From an uncultured Pirellulaceae bacterium (GTDB lineage Bacteria > Planctomycetota > Planctomycetia > Pirellulales > Pirellulaceae): 64,000 bases of DNA. Under the pieces are notes generated by a model. It saw nothing but the letters and a program-made list of their open reading frames with translations, had not been told where the DNA came from and ran no database searches. Each line of letters begins with the position of its first letter. Within the stretch, counting starts at the first letter, position 1. The position numbers were made by a program, and so were the translations under genes. The DNA is taken from assembly GCA_937928555.1 (NCBI GenBank), contig CALFWR010000014.1, forward strand, positions 1-64,000, written 5' to 3'. Positions 20,310-29,685 of this stretch are shown here, piece after piece.

Positions 20310-21614
20310 GTGCCCGGCAAACGGATTCTGATCGCGACCGATGTTCCGTACTGGCGATCCTGTACCGGCGCCCAACAGCGAATTCTGCACCTGGTCAAAG
20401 CACTGGGAACAGACGTTTTGGGCGAGCACGTGATTGGGACGTTTTACGTTGGCGAGAAGTTCGGCATCGAAGACGCGGACCGGGTCGCCGAACTGGGACT
20501 GAGCGTTGAGCACCACCAGTCCCACGACCCGCCATCGGGTGCCATGAAAAGGATTCGCTGGCACGTCGATGGGACGCTGCATTTTGTGCGGCAGGCCTTT
20601 CGCGACAGGTCACAATCAAAAGAGGCACTGGAGCCTGTTTTGCTGGAGGATTTTTGCTGGCCCTGGGCGATGGAAGCTTTTGCCGATCAGGTGAATCGAT
20701 TTGAGCCCGATGTGGTTATCTGTGAATACGTCAAAATGGCGTATTTGCTCGATGGCGTAGATCAGACGAAACGGCAGCAGATCGCTTGGGCTATCGATAC
20801 GCATGACGTTTTGCATCAAAGGCAGCAGCAGTTTGTCGAATTTGGATTCGATCACTGGTTGATCATCGGAAAGAATCAGGAGTCGCGGACGCTGTCGAAA
20901 TTTGATGCCGTGATGTCGATCAATGCAGCAGAGTCGGTTACGTTTCGGGAAATGTCGCCCGGGTCGGAGGTCATCACGGTGGGTCACAGCGTTGAACCGC
21001 TGGTGGAAGAAAACGGGCTCCCGGATGCCGGTGCGGTTTCGCAAGACGGTTTGGTGATCGGCTACATCGGGTCGGGAAACGCTTCCAACAGTCACGCGTT
21101 GACGAAATTCTTTCGCACCGCGTGGCCGGTTGTGCGCAAGTCGCTTCCCGGGGTGAAGCTTGTGGTCGCCGGCAGCATTGGCGACTGGCTGTTGTTTCAG
21201 GAAGACAGTTTGCTGGAGGATGATGACCCCGTCGCGCTCCGGATGGAACTGACGGCCGATCCACAGGTCGAACTGCTGGGGCGGGTGGATCATCCTCGCG
21301 CGTTCTATCGCCGCATTGACCTTTCGCTCAACCCGGTCGAATTCGGAACAGGCCTGAAGATAAAGTGCTGTGAGGCCTGCGCGTTTGGGGTGCCTTCGGT
21401 CGTGACGACGCAAGCTCTTGATTCGGTGCCCAAGGAAGCCGCTAGTGCGTTTTTGGCTGCAAACTCGGTTCTTTCGATGGCCGGATTGATCCAGCAGTTG
21501 GGCGAAGACGCGGAGCGATTGCGAGGTTTGAAAGAGGAAGCGATGCGGGTCGCGAAAGAGGTGTTTAACGACGGCCAAGCGTACGGTGATTTCGCGAAGT
21601 GGCTCTCGGGATAA
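20310..21614 (+). CDS. glycosyltransferase (GT4/group 1-like)
   Basis: Two-domain architecture; GYIGSGNASNSHALTKFF, GVKLVVAGSIGDWL, LSLNPVEFGTGLKIKCCEACAFGVPSVVTTQA. Confidence 0.8.
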   Translation: MPGKRILIATDVPYWRSCTGAQQRILHLVKALGTDVLGEHVIGTFYVGEKFGIEDADRVAELGLSVEHHQSHDPPSGAMKRIRWHVDGTLHFVRQAFRDRSQSKEALEPVLLEDFCWPWAMEAFADQVNRFEPDVVICEYVKMAYLLDGVDQTKRQQIAWAIDTHDVLHQRQQQFVEFGFDHWLIIGKNQESRTLSKFDAVMSINAAESVTFREMSPGSEVITVGHSVEPLVEENGLPDAGAVSQDGLVIGYIGSGNASNSHALTKFFRTAWPVVRKSLPGVKLVVAGSIGDWLLFQEDSLLEDDDPVALRMELTADPQVELLGRVDHPRAFYRRIDLSLNPVEFGTGLKIKCCEACAFGVPSVVTTQALDSVPKEAASAFLAANSVLSMAGLIQQLGEDAERLRGLKEEAMRVAKEVFNDGQAYGDFAKWLSG

Positions 21615-21648
21615 ATGTGGCGCGTTAGAAGAGTGAAGAAAGCGACAT

Positions 21649-21688
21649 CTGGCGAGCCCGGCTACGCGTAGCGCGGGCTGTTTGCCAG
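21649..21688. terminator. hairpin between convergent genes (possible bidirectional terminator)
   Basis: CTGGC-G-AGCCCG-GCTACG/CGTAGC-G-CGGGCT-GTTT-GCCAG nested inverted repeat; no clear T-tract. Confidence 0.45.
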
Positions 21689-21697
21689 AGAGAAGCG

Positions 21698-22813
21698 TCA
21701 GATGAGTTTGGTCACCCGATCGCTCAGGTTGCCTCCATCGCCAAGCATGACCTGGAGGCTGCTGCTTTCGGCGATCTTTTCGAGGACTTCGAGTTCACGA
21801 AGTCGCATCAGCGTTGGGCTGGCGTCGAGCAGTTTCGCGGTGTTGGCCTGACTGCGGATTGCAGACGTTTCTTCGCGTCGCGAAATCAGGTTCGCTTCGG
21901 CCGCTTTCTTTGCCGCTGTCACCTGGTTGAGCAGATCCTTCATTTCGCCCGGCAGGATGATGTCCCGAATACCGAACGAAACGAGTGCCAATCCAAACTC
22001 GCGGACCCGCCGCTGAAGCTGCTGTTGAGCTTCGGCAGCAGCCTTGTCCTTGCCACCGAGCAGATCGTCCAGAGTCCGGCCGCCGATGACGTCACGCAGA
22101 ACCAACTGGGATTCGCGGTAAAGCGTGGGGCCAATTTTTTCGCTGGTTCCGACCACGGCACGGGCATCGACAACCTTGTACGCCACGACCGCATTGAGCC
22201 GCAGAGTCAGGTGGTCGGACGTCATGACATCCTGACCGGCAATATCAAGCATCTGTTCGCGCGTATCGACTTCGATCACACGCGTGTTGCCTGCCTTGCT
22301 CCAGAATGCGTAGCGGCCCGCTGACAGCGTTTGCACGTAGCGACCATTGTGAAAGTAAACTCCCTCGTGATCGCGAGCGACGTCGCAGACTTCCATGTGA
22401 TCCGCAGCGGTGCTGTGCCGAGTGATGATTTCGATGTCGTCGTGTTCAAATCTTGGGCTTTGTACATCAACCACATCAATCCGCACGCGACGGGATTGAG
22501 TCCAGAGGACATGGGCGCCAGCGCCCAGGGTGGTGAAAAATCGACCATCAACCCAAACGAGGCCGCGCTGATGGTCGGTCAGGTCCAGGGACGTCGCTAC
22601 GCCTTTGAGAGTACCGTTCTCACGGTCGGCGCGGACGACATCGTTGAGCAGACGATTTTTTAGCAGGATGTCCCGGGTAGAAACGACCTCGACTCGTTCC
22701 TTGCCAAATGGAGTAAAACTCCAGTGGCGACCCGCCAACTTGATTCCAATGAACTGATCGTCGCGAAAATGAAGGCCGATTTCGTGCGGCATGATTTTGT
22801 AGATTCGAAGCAT
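21698..22813 (-). CDS. SPFH/band-7 (slipin/stomatin-like) protein
   Basis: SPFH core with VDTREQMLDIAGQDVMTSDHLTLRLNAVVAYKVVDARAVV and C-terminal coiled coil. Confidence 0.8.
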   Translation of the reverse strand: MLRIYKIMPHEIGLHFRDDQFIGIKLAGRHWSFTPFGKERVEVVSTRDILLKNRLLNDVVRADRENGTLKGVATSLDLTDHQRGLVWVDGRFFTTLGAGAHVLWTQSRRVRIDVVDVQSPRFEHDDIEIITRHSTAADHMEVCDVARDHEGVYFHNGRYVQTLSAGRYAFWSKAGNTRVIEVDTREQMLDIAGQDVMTSDHLTLRLNAVVAYKVVDARAVVGTSEKIGPTLYRESQLVLRDVIGGRTLDDLLGGKDKAAAEAQQQLQRRVREFGLALVSFGIRDIILPGEMKDLLNQVTAAKKAAEANLISRREETSAIRSQANTAKLLDASPTLMRLRELEVLEKIAESSSLQVMLGDGGNLSDRVTKLI

Positions 22814-22834
22814 TCTTTCCTCTTGTTATTTACC

Positions 22835-23020
22835 CCGGATTATTCACGAGGCGTGGGCGTCAGAATCAGTTCCGACATTGATCGGTTACTCTGATGCGCT
22901 GAAACGATCGCTGCGGCTTTCACCTACCGAATGATTCACATTTCTTGTTGAAATTCAGTTTTCCCCTTGCTCCTGTTGGCCAAACGTAGAATTAACGCCC
23001 GTCGTCGTGAATAATCCGGG
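22835..23020 (+). mobile_element. MITE-like element, copy A
   Basis: 186 bp; TIR CCCGGATTATTCACGA / TCGTGAATAATCCGGG; flanked by the perfect 5-bp direct repeat TTTAC (22830-22834 and 23021-23025). Confidence 0.9.
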
Positions 23021-23457
23021 TTTACTTTGAACCCGGACGGATCGTGGCGAAAAACGTTCGGCCAAAAACAGGGAAGGTGCATAAAAAGAGCCCGGGAAGC
23101 TTCGGCGCTGTTCATTCACACCGATCAATGCGGAGTGTTGCTTGAAACGATGCAGGAAATGAGACGACTGAAAGTTAGCGTGCCTTGTGGGATGGGACGC
23201 GGCAAACAAAGGCGACGATGCGCGATCGGTTGCGTTGTTCCAGCCCGCTGGCAAGCCAGAGCTTTCTTGTGAGTTCACGTCTGCGATCGGTTCAGCGGCA
23301 CACTGCAAGGCATCTTTCAGTGCTGCCCGAAGTTCTGTTCGTGTTGTCCGAAGACGCATCGAACGTGGACGCCGGGAAGAATTTACAGTCGCTTTCTGCC
23401 TCCCGAGCCAAATGGAATAACCCGTTGGTTACAGGTGCAAGGTTTTCAGGCTTGCGG

Positions 23458-23528
23458 TTGGTATGGGACTCGAACCCATGACATCCAGATAACAATCTGA
23501 TGCTCTGCCTACTGAGCTAACCAGAGGT
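23458..23528 (-). tRNA. tRNA-Asn(GUU)-like gene, possibly degenerate
   Basis: Reverse strand CTCTGGTTAGCTCAGTAGGCAGAGCATCAGATTGTTATCTGGATGTCATGGGTTCGAGTCCCATACCAACC: D-arm GCTC/GAGC, T-arm ATGGG-TTCGAGT-CCCAT; anticodon loop reads as 6 nt (TTGTTA) and the terminal three acceptor pairs do not match. Confidence 0.55.
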
Positions 23529-23921
23529 GAAATGGCCTTTGTCCAAAACCGTTCACGGAACACAGACGGCAGAAACCCGGGGGCTTGCCGCTGCGCCGCC
23601 GGCACGGAGCACATTTCATGGAACAGGAGCATTTGGCCCGGATTTGGTTCGCTTTGGAATCGCTTTGGTACGTCGCGGACTCGCTGGCAGGGATGCCCGT
23701 TTGGCCAAGTGTCGCGACAAAAGGAGGCTTTAATTTTTTTCCAGCGTACGACTCAATCCAAAACTTCTGCAAAAACAACGTAATTTTGGCCATTTGCGGG
23801 ATGCAGAAAGTGTGAAAACTTGTTGGATTGAGTAAGGGGTACTATTTTTGATAGTTCGGGAAGGAACCTGTCGCGACCCACATCATGTCCACTTCACATC
23901 CACCTCGGCGTACAAGGCTCT

Positions 23922-24848
23922 TTGATGATCAAACGGAAATCAGGATTCACGCTGATTGAATTGCTGGTGGTGATGTCGATCATCGGCATTCTCGTCGGGA
24001 TGCTACTGCCGGCTGTACAGGCGGTCCGCGAAGCGGCTCGCCGTACTCAATGTGCCAACAACCTCAGGCAACTGGGGCTGGCAATTCAAAATTTCGAATC
24101 CGCTCAGATGATGATTCCGCCGTCTCGACCTGCGGACGGGTTTTTGACATGGCCGGTATTCCTGTTGCCATGGGTTGAACAGGAAAACCTTTTTCGTCGC
24201 TTTGACACTCAGGCGATGTACGTGGATCAGGATCCTGAAGTCCTCCAGCAGGGAGTTCCTGTCATGATCTGTCCCAGTCGCCGCTCGGGTCCGATGGTCA
24301 GTCTCGCCGAAGCAAATGACTATCCAGTTGGAGCCGTCGGAGACTACGCTGGAAACGCGGGTTCGCACTTACATTTTTTGAACTTCAGGTGGGCGTTGTT
24401 TGTTGATGAAGTCGACGGCGTGTTTAACTCGGGTCTAAGCGGTGACAATCCGGTTGTAAACAGACGCCTGGCCGGAGGCCCAAGAGGTCGTTACAACTAC
24501 GACAAAGTCACCGACGGGTTATCGAACACGATCTTTTTGGGTGAAAAACATCTTGATCCGTCCTTCCTCGGACAGCCGTCTGGCTGGGCTGATGGTTCCA
24601 TCTACAACGGCGACGAACCGGCCACCATCATGCGTATCGGCGGCATCCTGCTCCAGATGGCATCCAGCCCGGACTACGGGATCGCGCCCGGCGATGCGCC
24701 GGTTTGGGGTTCGGCTCATCCTGGCACCGTGAATTTTGTTCTTGGTGACGGAAGCGTTCAGACGTATCCGGTGGAAACATCTCCGGAGCCCCTGTTTCGG
24801 CTCTGTTCTCGCAACGACGGCCTGACGGTCAACAGCCAGGATCCGTAA
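23922..24848 (+). CDS. DUF1559-type prepilin-like protein (N-terminal cleavage/methylation motif)
   Basis: MMIKRKSGFTLIELLVVMSIIGILVGMLLPAVQAVREAARRTQCANNLRQLGLAIQNFE. Confidence 0.92.
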   Translation: MMIKRKSGFTLIELLVVMSIIGILVGMLLPAVQAVREAARRTQCANNLRQLGLAIQNFESAQMMIPPSRPADGFLTWPVFLLPWVEQENLFRRFDTQAMYVDQDPEVLQQGVPVMICPSRRSGPMVSLAEANDYPVGAVGDYAGNAGSHLHFLNFRWALFVDEVDGVFNSGLSGDNPVVNRRLAGGPRGRYNYDKVTDGLSNTIFLGEKHLDPSFLGQPSGWADGSIYNGDEPATIMRIGGILLQMASSPDYGIAPGDAPVWGSAHPGTVNFVLGDGSVQTYPVETSPEPLFRLCSRNDGLTVNSQDP

Positions 24849-24871
24849 GGCCTGTTGCCGGGGGAAATTCG

Positions 24872-26212
24872 ATGAAAAGGAAAGTTTGGTTCGTGGGAAC
24901 CGCAGCGGAGGTCGCCCATCAAGCTGCGCCGCTGGCCGACCGTTTGTCCTTTGACGTGGTAGTGATCGACGCCAGCGAAGTCGCCAGTGCTGCGTCTGAA
25001 GGCGACCTTGCGGTTTTCTTTTCAGAGCACTTTGAGCGATTTCGACGGGCCGTGATTGAGCTTCGCGAGAAACGCGTTGGCACGGTTTACCTTGTGGACG
25101 GGATCCTTGAGTGGCGAAACGCCTGGGAGAATCGGGACGATGAACCGGCATGCCCGTTTACGATGCGCCCGGTGCTGTCGGACAAGGTTGCATCGATTGG
25201 CTTTTCCCAGTCCAGAATCCTTCACAGTTGGAGCAACGGTCCGAAGGTCGAAACGGTCGGCATTCCGCGGCTTGACGGGCTCAGGTCGCGATGGCGAGAG
25301 TCTGATTTCTCGGTTACTGACGCGGACGTGTCGAGAGTTTTGGTGATGACCGCGAAAACGCCGGGCTTCACACCGAAGCAAATTGAAACGACGAAACAGA
25401 GTCTGATTGCGATCAGGGAGTTCCTGACGAATCAGCCGCAGATCGGTGGCCGGAAATTGGAAGTCACATGGCGGTTAACAGCGGGACTTGCCGAATCGAT
25501 CGGCGTGGAAAATCGCTTGGATGATTTTGCCGGTGGCGATGTTCAAAATGCAATTCAATCCAGTGACGTTGTAATCACGACGCCTTCGACAACGATGCTT
25601 GAGGCGATGCTGCTGCGAAAGCCGGTTGCGATGTTGGACTTTCATCACTGCCCCGGTTACGTGCCGGCGGTCTGGAACATCAACAGCCGTGAGTCGATCG
25701 GGCCGGTGATGAAAAGCCTGCTGAATCCGACCGGCGCAAAATTGAATCTGCAGGATGCCCTGCTGTGCGACGCGATGCAGATGTCTGAATCGGCGGTGGA
25801 CCGCTTTGAACGTTTGGCCGGTGCGATGTTCGAGGCCATCGAACAGCAGGCTGGCTCGGGAAAAGCGTTGGCGTTTGAAGCGAATTTACTGGGCGAGAAA
25901 AATCATGTTGTCGATTCGTTCGCACACGAAAAAGTGTTCGAGCGTTTCGACGAATTCTCGCGAGGTGAACTGACAGAGTTACAAGCGGAGCTTGCCCACG
26001 CACGCCGCGAGGTCCAGCGGCAAAAGCAGATTGCGAAGCAATTGGCGGAAGAACTGGGGCAGGCTCACGAGATTTTTGAGCAGATTCAAAAGCATCCGAT
26101 TGCCGGACCGGTCGTGCGGATTCGCGAGCGAGTGCTGAACCTGCTACAGCGAAGCGAATCGCACAACGGAGCAGGTGCAACTGCATCGCCAAACCAGGGG
26201 ACGTCAGACTAG
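24872..26212 (+). CDS. putative glycan/glycerophosphotransferase-like protein with C-terminal coiled coil
   Basis: VVITTPSTTMLEAMLLRKPVAMLDFHHCPGYVP resembles the C-terminal nucleotide-binding half of GT-B/CDP-glycerol transferase proteins; coiled coil ELTELQAELAHARREVQRQ. Confidence 0.5.
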   Translation: MKRKVWFVGTAAEVAHQAAPLADRLSFDVVVIDASEVASAASEGDLAVFFSEHFERFRRAVIELREKRVGTVYLVDGILEWRNAWENRDDEPACPFTMRPVLSDKVASIGFSQSRILHSWSNGPKVETVGIPRLDGLRSRWRESDFSVTDADVSRVLVMTAKTPGFTPKQIETTKQSLIAIREFLTNQPQIGGRKLEVTWRLTAGLAESIGVENRLDDFAGGDVQNAIQSSDVVITTPSTTMLEAMLLRKPVAMLDFHHCPGYVPAVWNINSRESIGPVMKSLLNPTGAKLNLQDALLCDAMQMSESAVDRFERLAGAMFEAIEQQAGSGKALAFEANLLGEKNHVVDSFAHEKVFERFDEFSRGELTELQAELAHARREVQRQKQIAKQLAEELGQAHEIFEQIQKHPIAGPVVRIRERVLNLLQRSESHNGAGATASPNQGTSD

Positions 26213-26214
26213 TC

Positions 26215-27276
26215 ATGTCAGACTTGCTACAGCAACCGATTGAGCAACTTGCGGCCAGGGCTTTGCCCGGTGACCCGGTTCTGCTGTGCGCGGCGGATGA
26301 AAATTACGTGCGTCCACTGACGGTGATGCTGCATTCAGCCGCCATGTCGATGCGGGTCGGCAACCAACTCAACGTGGTGCTGTTTGATGGCGGGATTAGC
26401 GAGTCCAGTCTGGAGGGAATCGCGGAATCGCTGCGTGGACTTTCGGTGAGTCTTTCCGTTATTCGTCCCGGCTTGAATGATGTTTCGGACCTTGTCACGT
26501 CGCACCACATCACACACACGGCGTACCTGCGATTGCTGGCCGCAAGGTTGCTTCCCCGCGAGATTGAAAAGGTGATTTACTTGGATTCCGACGTGATGGT
26601 GCGGGATGATCTGACGGAGCTTTGGGAGATGCCGCTGGGGGACAACTATTGCCTTGCGGTGACGGATGTTTCATGTCCCTTTGTAGATGCCAGAGAAGTT
26701 CGCGATTCGGAAATTCAGGCAGCAAAGCCATACATGAATGCGTTGCAGCCGATCGGAAACTGGCAACAACTGGGGCTCGACGGTGCCGCGAATTACTTCA
26801 ACAGCGGTGTGATGGTTTTGAATCTGGACAAGTGGCGGCGCGACGGCGTCGAAGAAAAACTGCTGCGTTGCCTGCGGGAGAATGAGGCCTATGTCTGGTG
26901 CTGGGATCAGTACGCCCTGAACGTTGTATTCGCCGGGCGTTGGGGACGTTTGCCGCTTAGGTGGAACCAGGGGGCGCATGCGTTTGAGTATCCCAATGCG
27001 AAGCTTGCCCCTTTTGACAGCGATGAGTTTTTGGCGATGCGTGACCGGCCGGCGATCGTACACTTTACGACGGAATTCAAGCCATGGGATTTCGAGTCCA
27101 CGCATCCACTGCGGTCACGGTTCTACGAGCAGTTGGACCAGACGGCGTTCGGTGGCTGGCGTCCGGACGATCCCGGATTCAGATTTCGTAGCTGGATGGA
27201 TCGAAAAGTAATCGACGCCATTCGCGCGTGGCTGATTCAGTGGCGCAAGTTCAAGTTGATGTTCGCACAGATTTGA
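26215..27276 (+). CDS. glycosyltransferase family 8-like
   Basis: EIEKVIYLDSDVMVRDDLTELWEMPLGDNYCLAVTD, NYFNSGVMVLNLDKWRRDGVEEKLL, IVHFTTEFKPW. Confidence 0.88.
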   Translation: MSDLLQQPIEQLAARALPGDPVLLCAADENYVRPLTVMLHSAAMSMRVGNQLNVVLFDGGISESSLEGIAESLRGLSVSLSVIRPGLNDVSDLVTSHHITHTAYLRLLAARLLPREIEKVIYLDSDVMVRDDLTELWEMPLGDNYCLAVTDVSCPFVDAREVRDSEIQAAKPYMNALQPIGNWQQLGLDGAANYFNSGVMVLNLDKWRRDGVEEKLLRCLRENEAYVWCWDQYALNVVFAGRWGRLPLRWNQGAHAFEYPNAKLAPFDSDEFLAMRDRPAIVHFTTEFKPWDFESTHPLRSRFYEQLDQTAFGGWRPDDPGFRFRSWMDRKVIDAIRAWLIQWRKFKLMFAQI

Positions 27277-27284
27277 GGAATTCT

Positions 27285-28214
27285 ATGGCTCAGGTTTCAA
27301 GGCAACAGGAACAGACCGATCGCGCCGCGGGCTTGCGAACGGTCTGTCATGCGCCGGTGACACTTTTTGCCCTTCCCAAACCTTTTACTGGCCAAGCCCA
27401 ACGAATTCAAGCGAACGCGATTTCGTCGTGGTTGCGGCTTCGGCCTGCGGTCGATGTGCTGCTGCTGGGGGGCGAAGAGGGAATCGAAGAGTTCGCAGAG
27501 CAAAGCGGTGCCTTTTATGGGGGCAACGTTCGGCGAAACGAACACGGAACTCCGCTGGTCAGCTCTGCATTTGAGATCGCTCATCAGGTTTCGACCAGTC
27601 CGATTCTTGTGTACTGCAACGCGGATGTGATTCTTGATCGCGGGTTTGTGCGAGCGCTCGAGCAACTCTCAGAACACTTCTTGGACAACGGCAACGATTT
27701 CCTTGCGATTGGGCAGCGGACCGATCTAAAGGTCGAGCAACTGGTTGACTTTGCGAATGCTCATGACGTCGAAGCGTTGAAGGATCACTGCAAACAATCA
27801 GGCCAATTGTCGTCTGCGGTTTGCAAGGAGTATTTTGCGTTTCGGCGAACGCAGTACCGGTCGATTCCGCCTTTTGCTGTCGGCCGAGGCAACTGGGACA
27901 ACTGGATGGTGGCTCATGCTCATCGAAGTAACTTTCAGGTGATCGACTTGACGCCCGCCGTGTTGGCGATTCATCAGTCACATGACTATACGCACGCTCT
28001 CAGCAGTCGGATGGCGTGTTATGTCAACGGAGATGAAGCACGGGAGAACCAGCGACTCGCCGGCGGCAGAAATTTGCTTAGCGGATCGACTTGCTCGCAC
28101 GAGCTTCGCGACGGCATGGTAAAACCGATTGGGCTGCTGAAAAGAACCTGTCGGACCATCGGCGACATTCCCCGATTTTCAAAGCTGTTGGTTCAGCTGT
28201 TGGTGCAAAAGTAA
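27285..28214 (+). CDS. putative GT-A glycosyltransferase-like protein
   Basis: TSPILVYCNADVILDRGFVRALEQL; lies within the GT gene run and its stop overlaps the next start (TAATG). Confidence 0.5.
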   Translation: MAQVSRQQEQTDRAAGLRTVCHAPVTLFALPKPFTGQAQRIQANAISSWLRLRPAVDVLLLGGEEGIEEFAEQSGAFYGGNVRRNEHGTPLVSSAFEIAHQVSTSPILVYCNADVILDRGFVRALEQLSEHFLDNGNDFLAIGQRTDLKVEQLVDFANAHDVEALKDHCKQSGQLSSAVCKEYFAFRRTQYRSIPPFAVGRGNWDNWMVAHAHRSNFQVIDLTPAVLAIHQSHDYTHALSSRMACYVNGDEARENQRLAGGRNLLSGSTCSHELRDGMVKPIGLLKRTCRTIGDIPRFSKLLVQLLVQK

Positions 28215-29446
28215 TGTTTCCGCTGTTTTTGTTTTTGGCAGCGGCGGTCCAGTGGATGTTGACGCTGTGGTTCTGGAAATGGCTGCAGGGTCGACCCAAA
28301 GTTGACCCCGTGGACGACGAAAGCCACGATTCGGTTTGGGCGATTGTGTGTGTACGCGGCCCGGACCCGTCACTTGAACAAGGCTTACGTCGCCTGTTGG
28401 GCCAATCGTATCGGGGGTTGAGAGTCTGCGTGGTCATCGACCATCGCGATGATGCGGCTTGTGCGGTGGTTGAATCAGTGCGGGAAGGCCTCGCGGACTC
28501 GCATCGCCTGACGGTGTTGCACTTGCAGCGGCCGCTTGAGTCCTGTTCGCTCAAATGCAGTTCGCTTGCCGAAGGCATTGAGTTTGTGCTGGAACACGAT
28601 CCGTCGGTCGAGTATTTCGTGATGTTCGATGCCGATGCGGGGATTGACCGGAAGTATGTTTCGAGGCTGTTGGGGCCACTGGCGGACCCCAAAGTAGGTG
28701 TTGCAAGTGGCAATCAGTGGTTTGAGCCCGGGGCGCAGGCCAACTTGGGCACGGTGGTGAGAAGCCAGTGGTATGCTGGTGCGTTTTTCTTTTCGATGCT
28801 TTTTGGCAATCCGTGGGCGGGGGCGTTTGCGGTTCGGGCAACCGATGTGCGACGACTGGGACTGGTAGCGTTGTGGCGAAAGTCCGCGGTCGACGATGGG
28901 CCGCTAAAAAAAGTCATGCACTCGGACGGGCTCGAATGTGTCAGCGTGCCGGAGCTTGTGACCGTCAACCACGAGAAATGCACTCTTGGATACGCGAACC
29001 GGTGGATGACGCGAATTCTGACGTGGTCCAAAATGTACGAGCCAGGATTCTGGTTGACGTTTCTGCAGATGACGTTTGCGACTACGCTGATTTTCGGATC
29101 GGCCGTTGAACTGATCGCGTGGCCCGGACGGTTCCGGGCGGCATGCTGGTTCGTCGGAAGCGGTGTTCTTTCGGTGTTCGCGTGGCTGACGATACGCAGT
29201 GCTGTTGCAAATGCACTCGCAACCGGCGTTGAGCTGCCAAAGCTTTCCGGGGCTTTGATCTACGTCAAGGCACTCATTGGCGTTCCGATCGCTCAGGCCG
29301 TGTACGCGATTGCGTGTACAAAGGCGGCGTTGGCATCAAAGGTCAAATGGCGGGGTGTTGAGTACCGCATCGAGGGACGCGGCCTGAGACTGGAGCAATA
29401 CCGGCCCTTCAAAAGCGAAAACCAAGCGGGGCATTCGATCGATTAG
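28214..29446 (+). CDS. glycosyltransferase family 2 / ceramide glucosyltransferase-like membrane protein
   Basis: YFVMFDADAGIDRKYVSRLLGPLADPKVGVASGNQWF; N- and C-terminal TM segments. Confidence 0.75.
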   Translation: MFPLFLFLAAAVQWMLTLWFWKWLQGRPKVDPVDDESHDSVWAIVCVRGPDPSLEQGLRRLLGQSYRGLRVCVVIDHRDDAACAVVESVREGLADSHRLTVLHLQRPLESCSLKCSSLAEGIEFVLEHDPSVEYFVMFDADAGIDRKYVSRLLGPLADPKVGVASGNQWFEPGAQANLGTVVRSQWYAGAFFFSMLFGNPWAGAFAVRATDVRRLGLVALWRKSAVDDGPLKKVMHSDGLECVSVPELVTVNHEKCTLGYANRWMTRILTWSKMYEPGFWLTFLQMTFATTLIFGSAVELIAWPGRFRAACWFVGSGVLSVFAWLTIRSAVANALATGVELPKLSGALIYVKALIGVPIAQAVYAIACTKAALASKVKWRGVEYRIEGRGLRLEQYRPFKSENQAGHSID

Positions 29447-29685
29447 GGGTGGTCGAAGAGAGCCTGCGGAATGGGCGACCGATTCACCCAACCACGCTGG
29501 CAAAGTGAGGATCGGCATTGGATTACCACGAAGTCGCTGTAAAAGCCTGCCGATGGTCTGTGTTGGGTAAAAATTACAGCCCTCAGAAAGGTTACAGCTG
29601 CGATCTGGGTCAAAGAATTTGACTCAGAAACTTCGCCGGTTGATAATATTGGGACATCGTTTCAGGATCCCAACACAGCACGCCC

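Noticed and set aside
20616-21578. 320-aa minus-strand ORF
   Set aside because: Antisense to a glycosyltransferase gene; shadow ORF.
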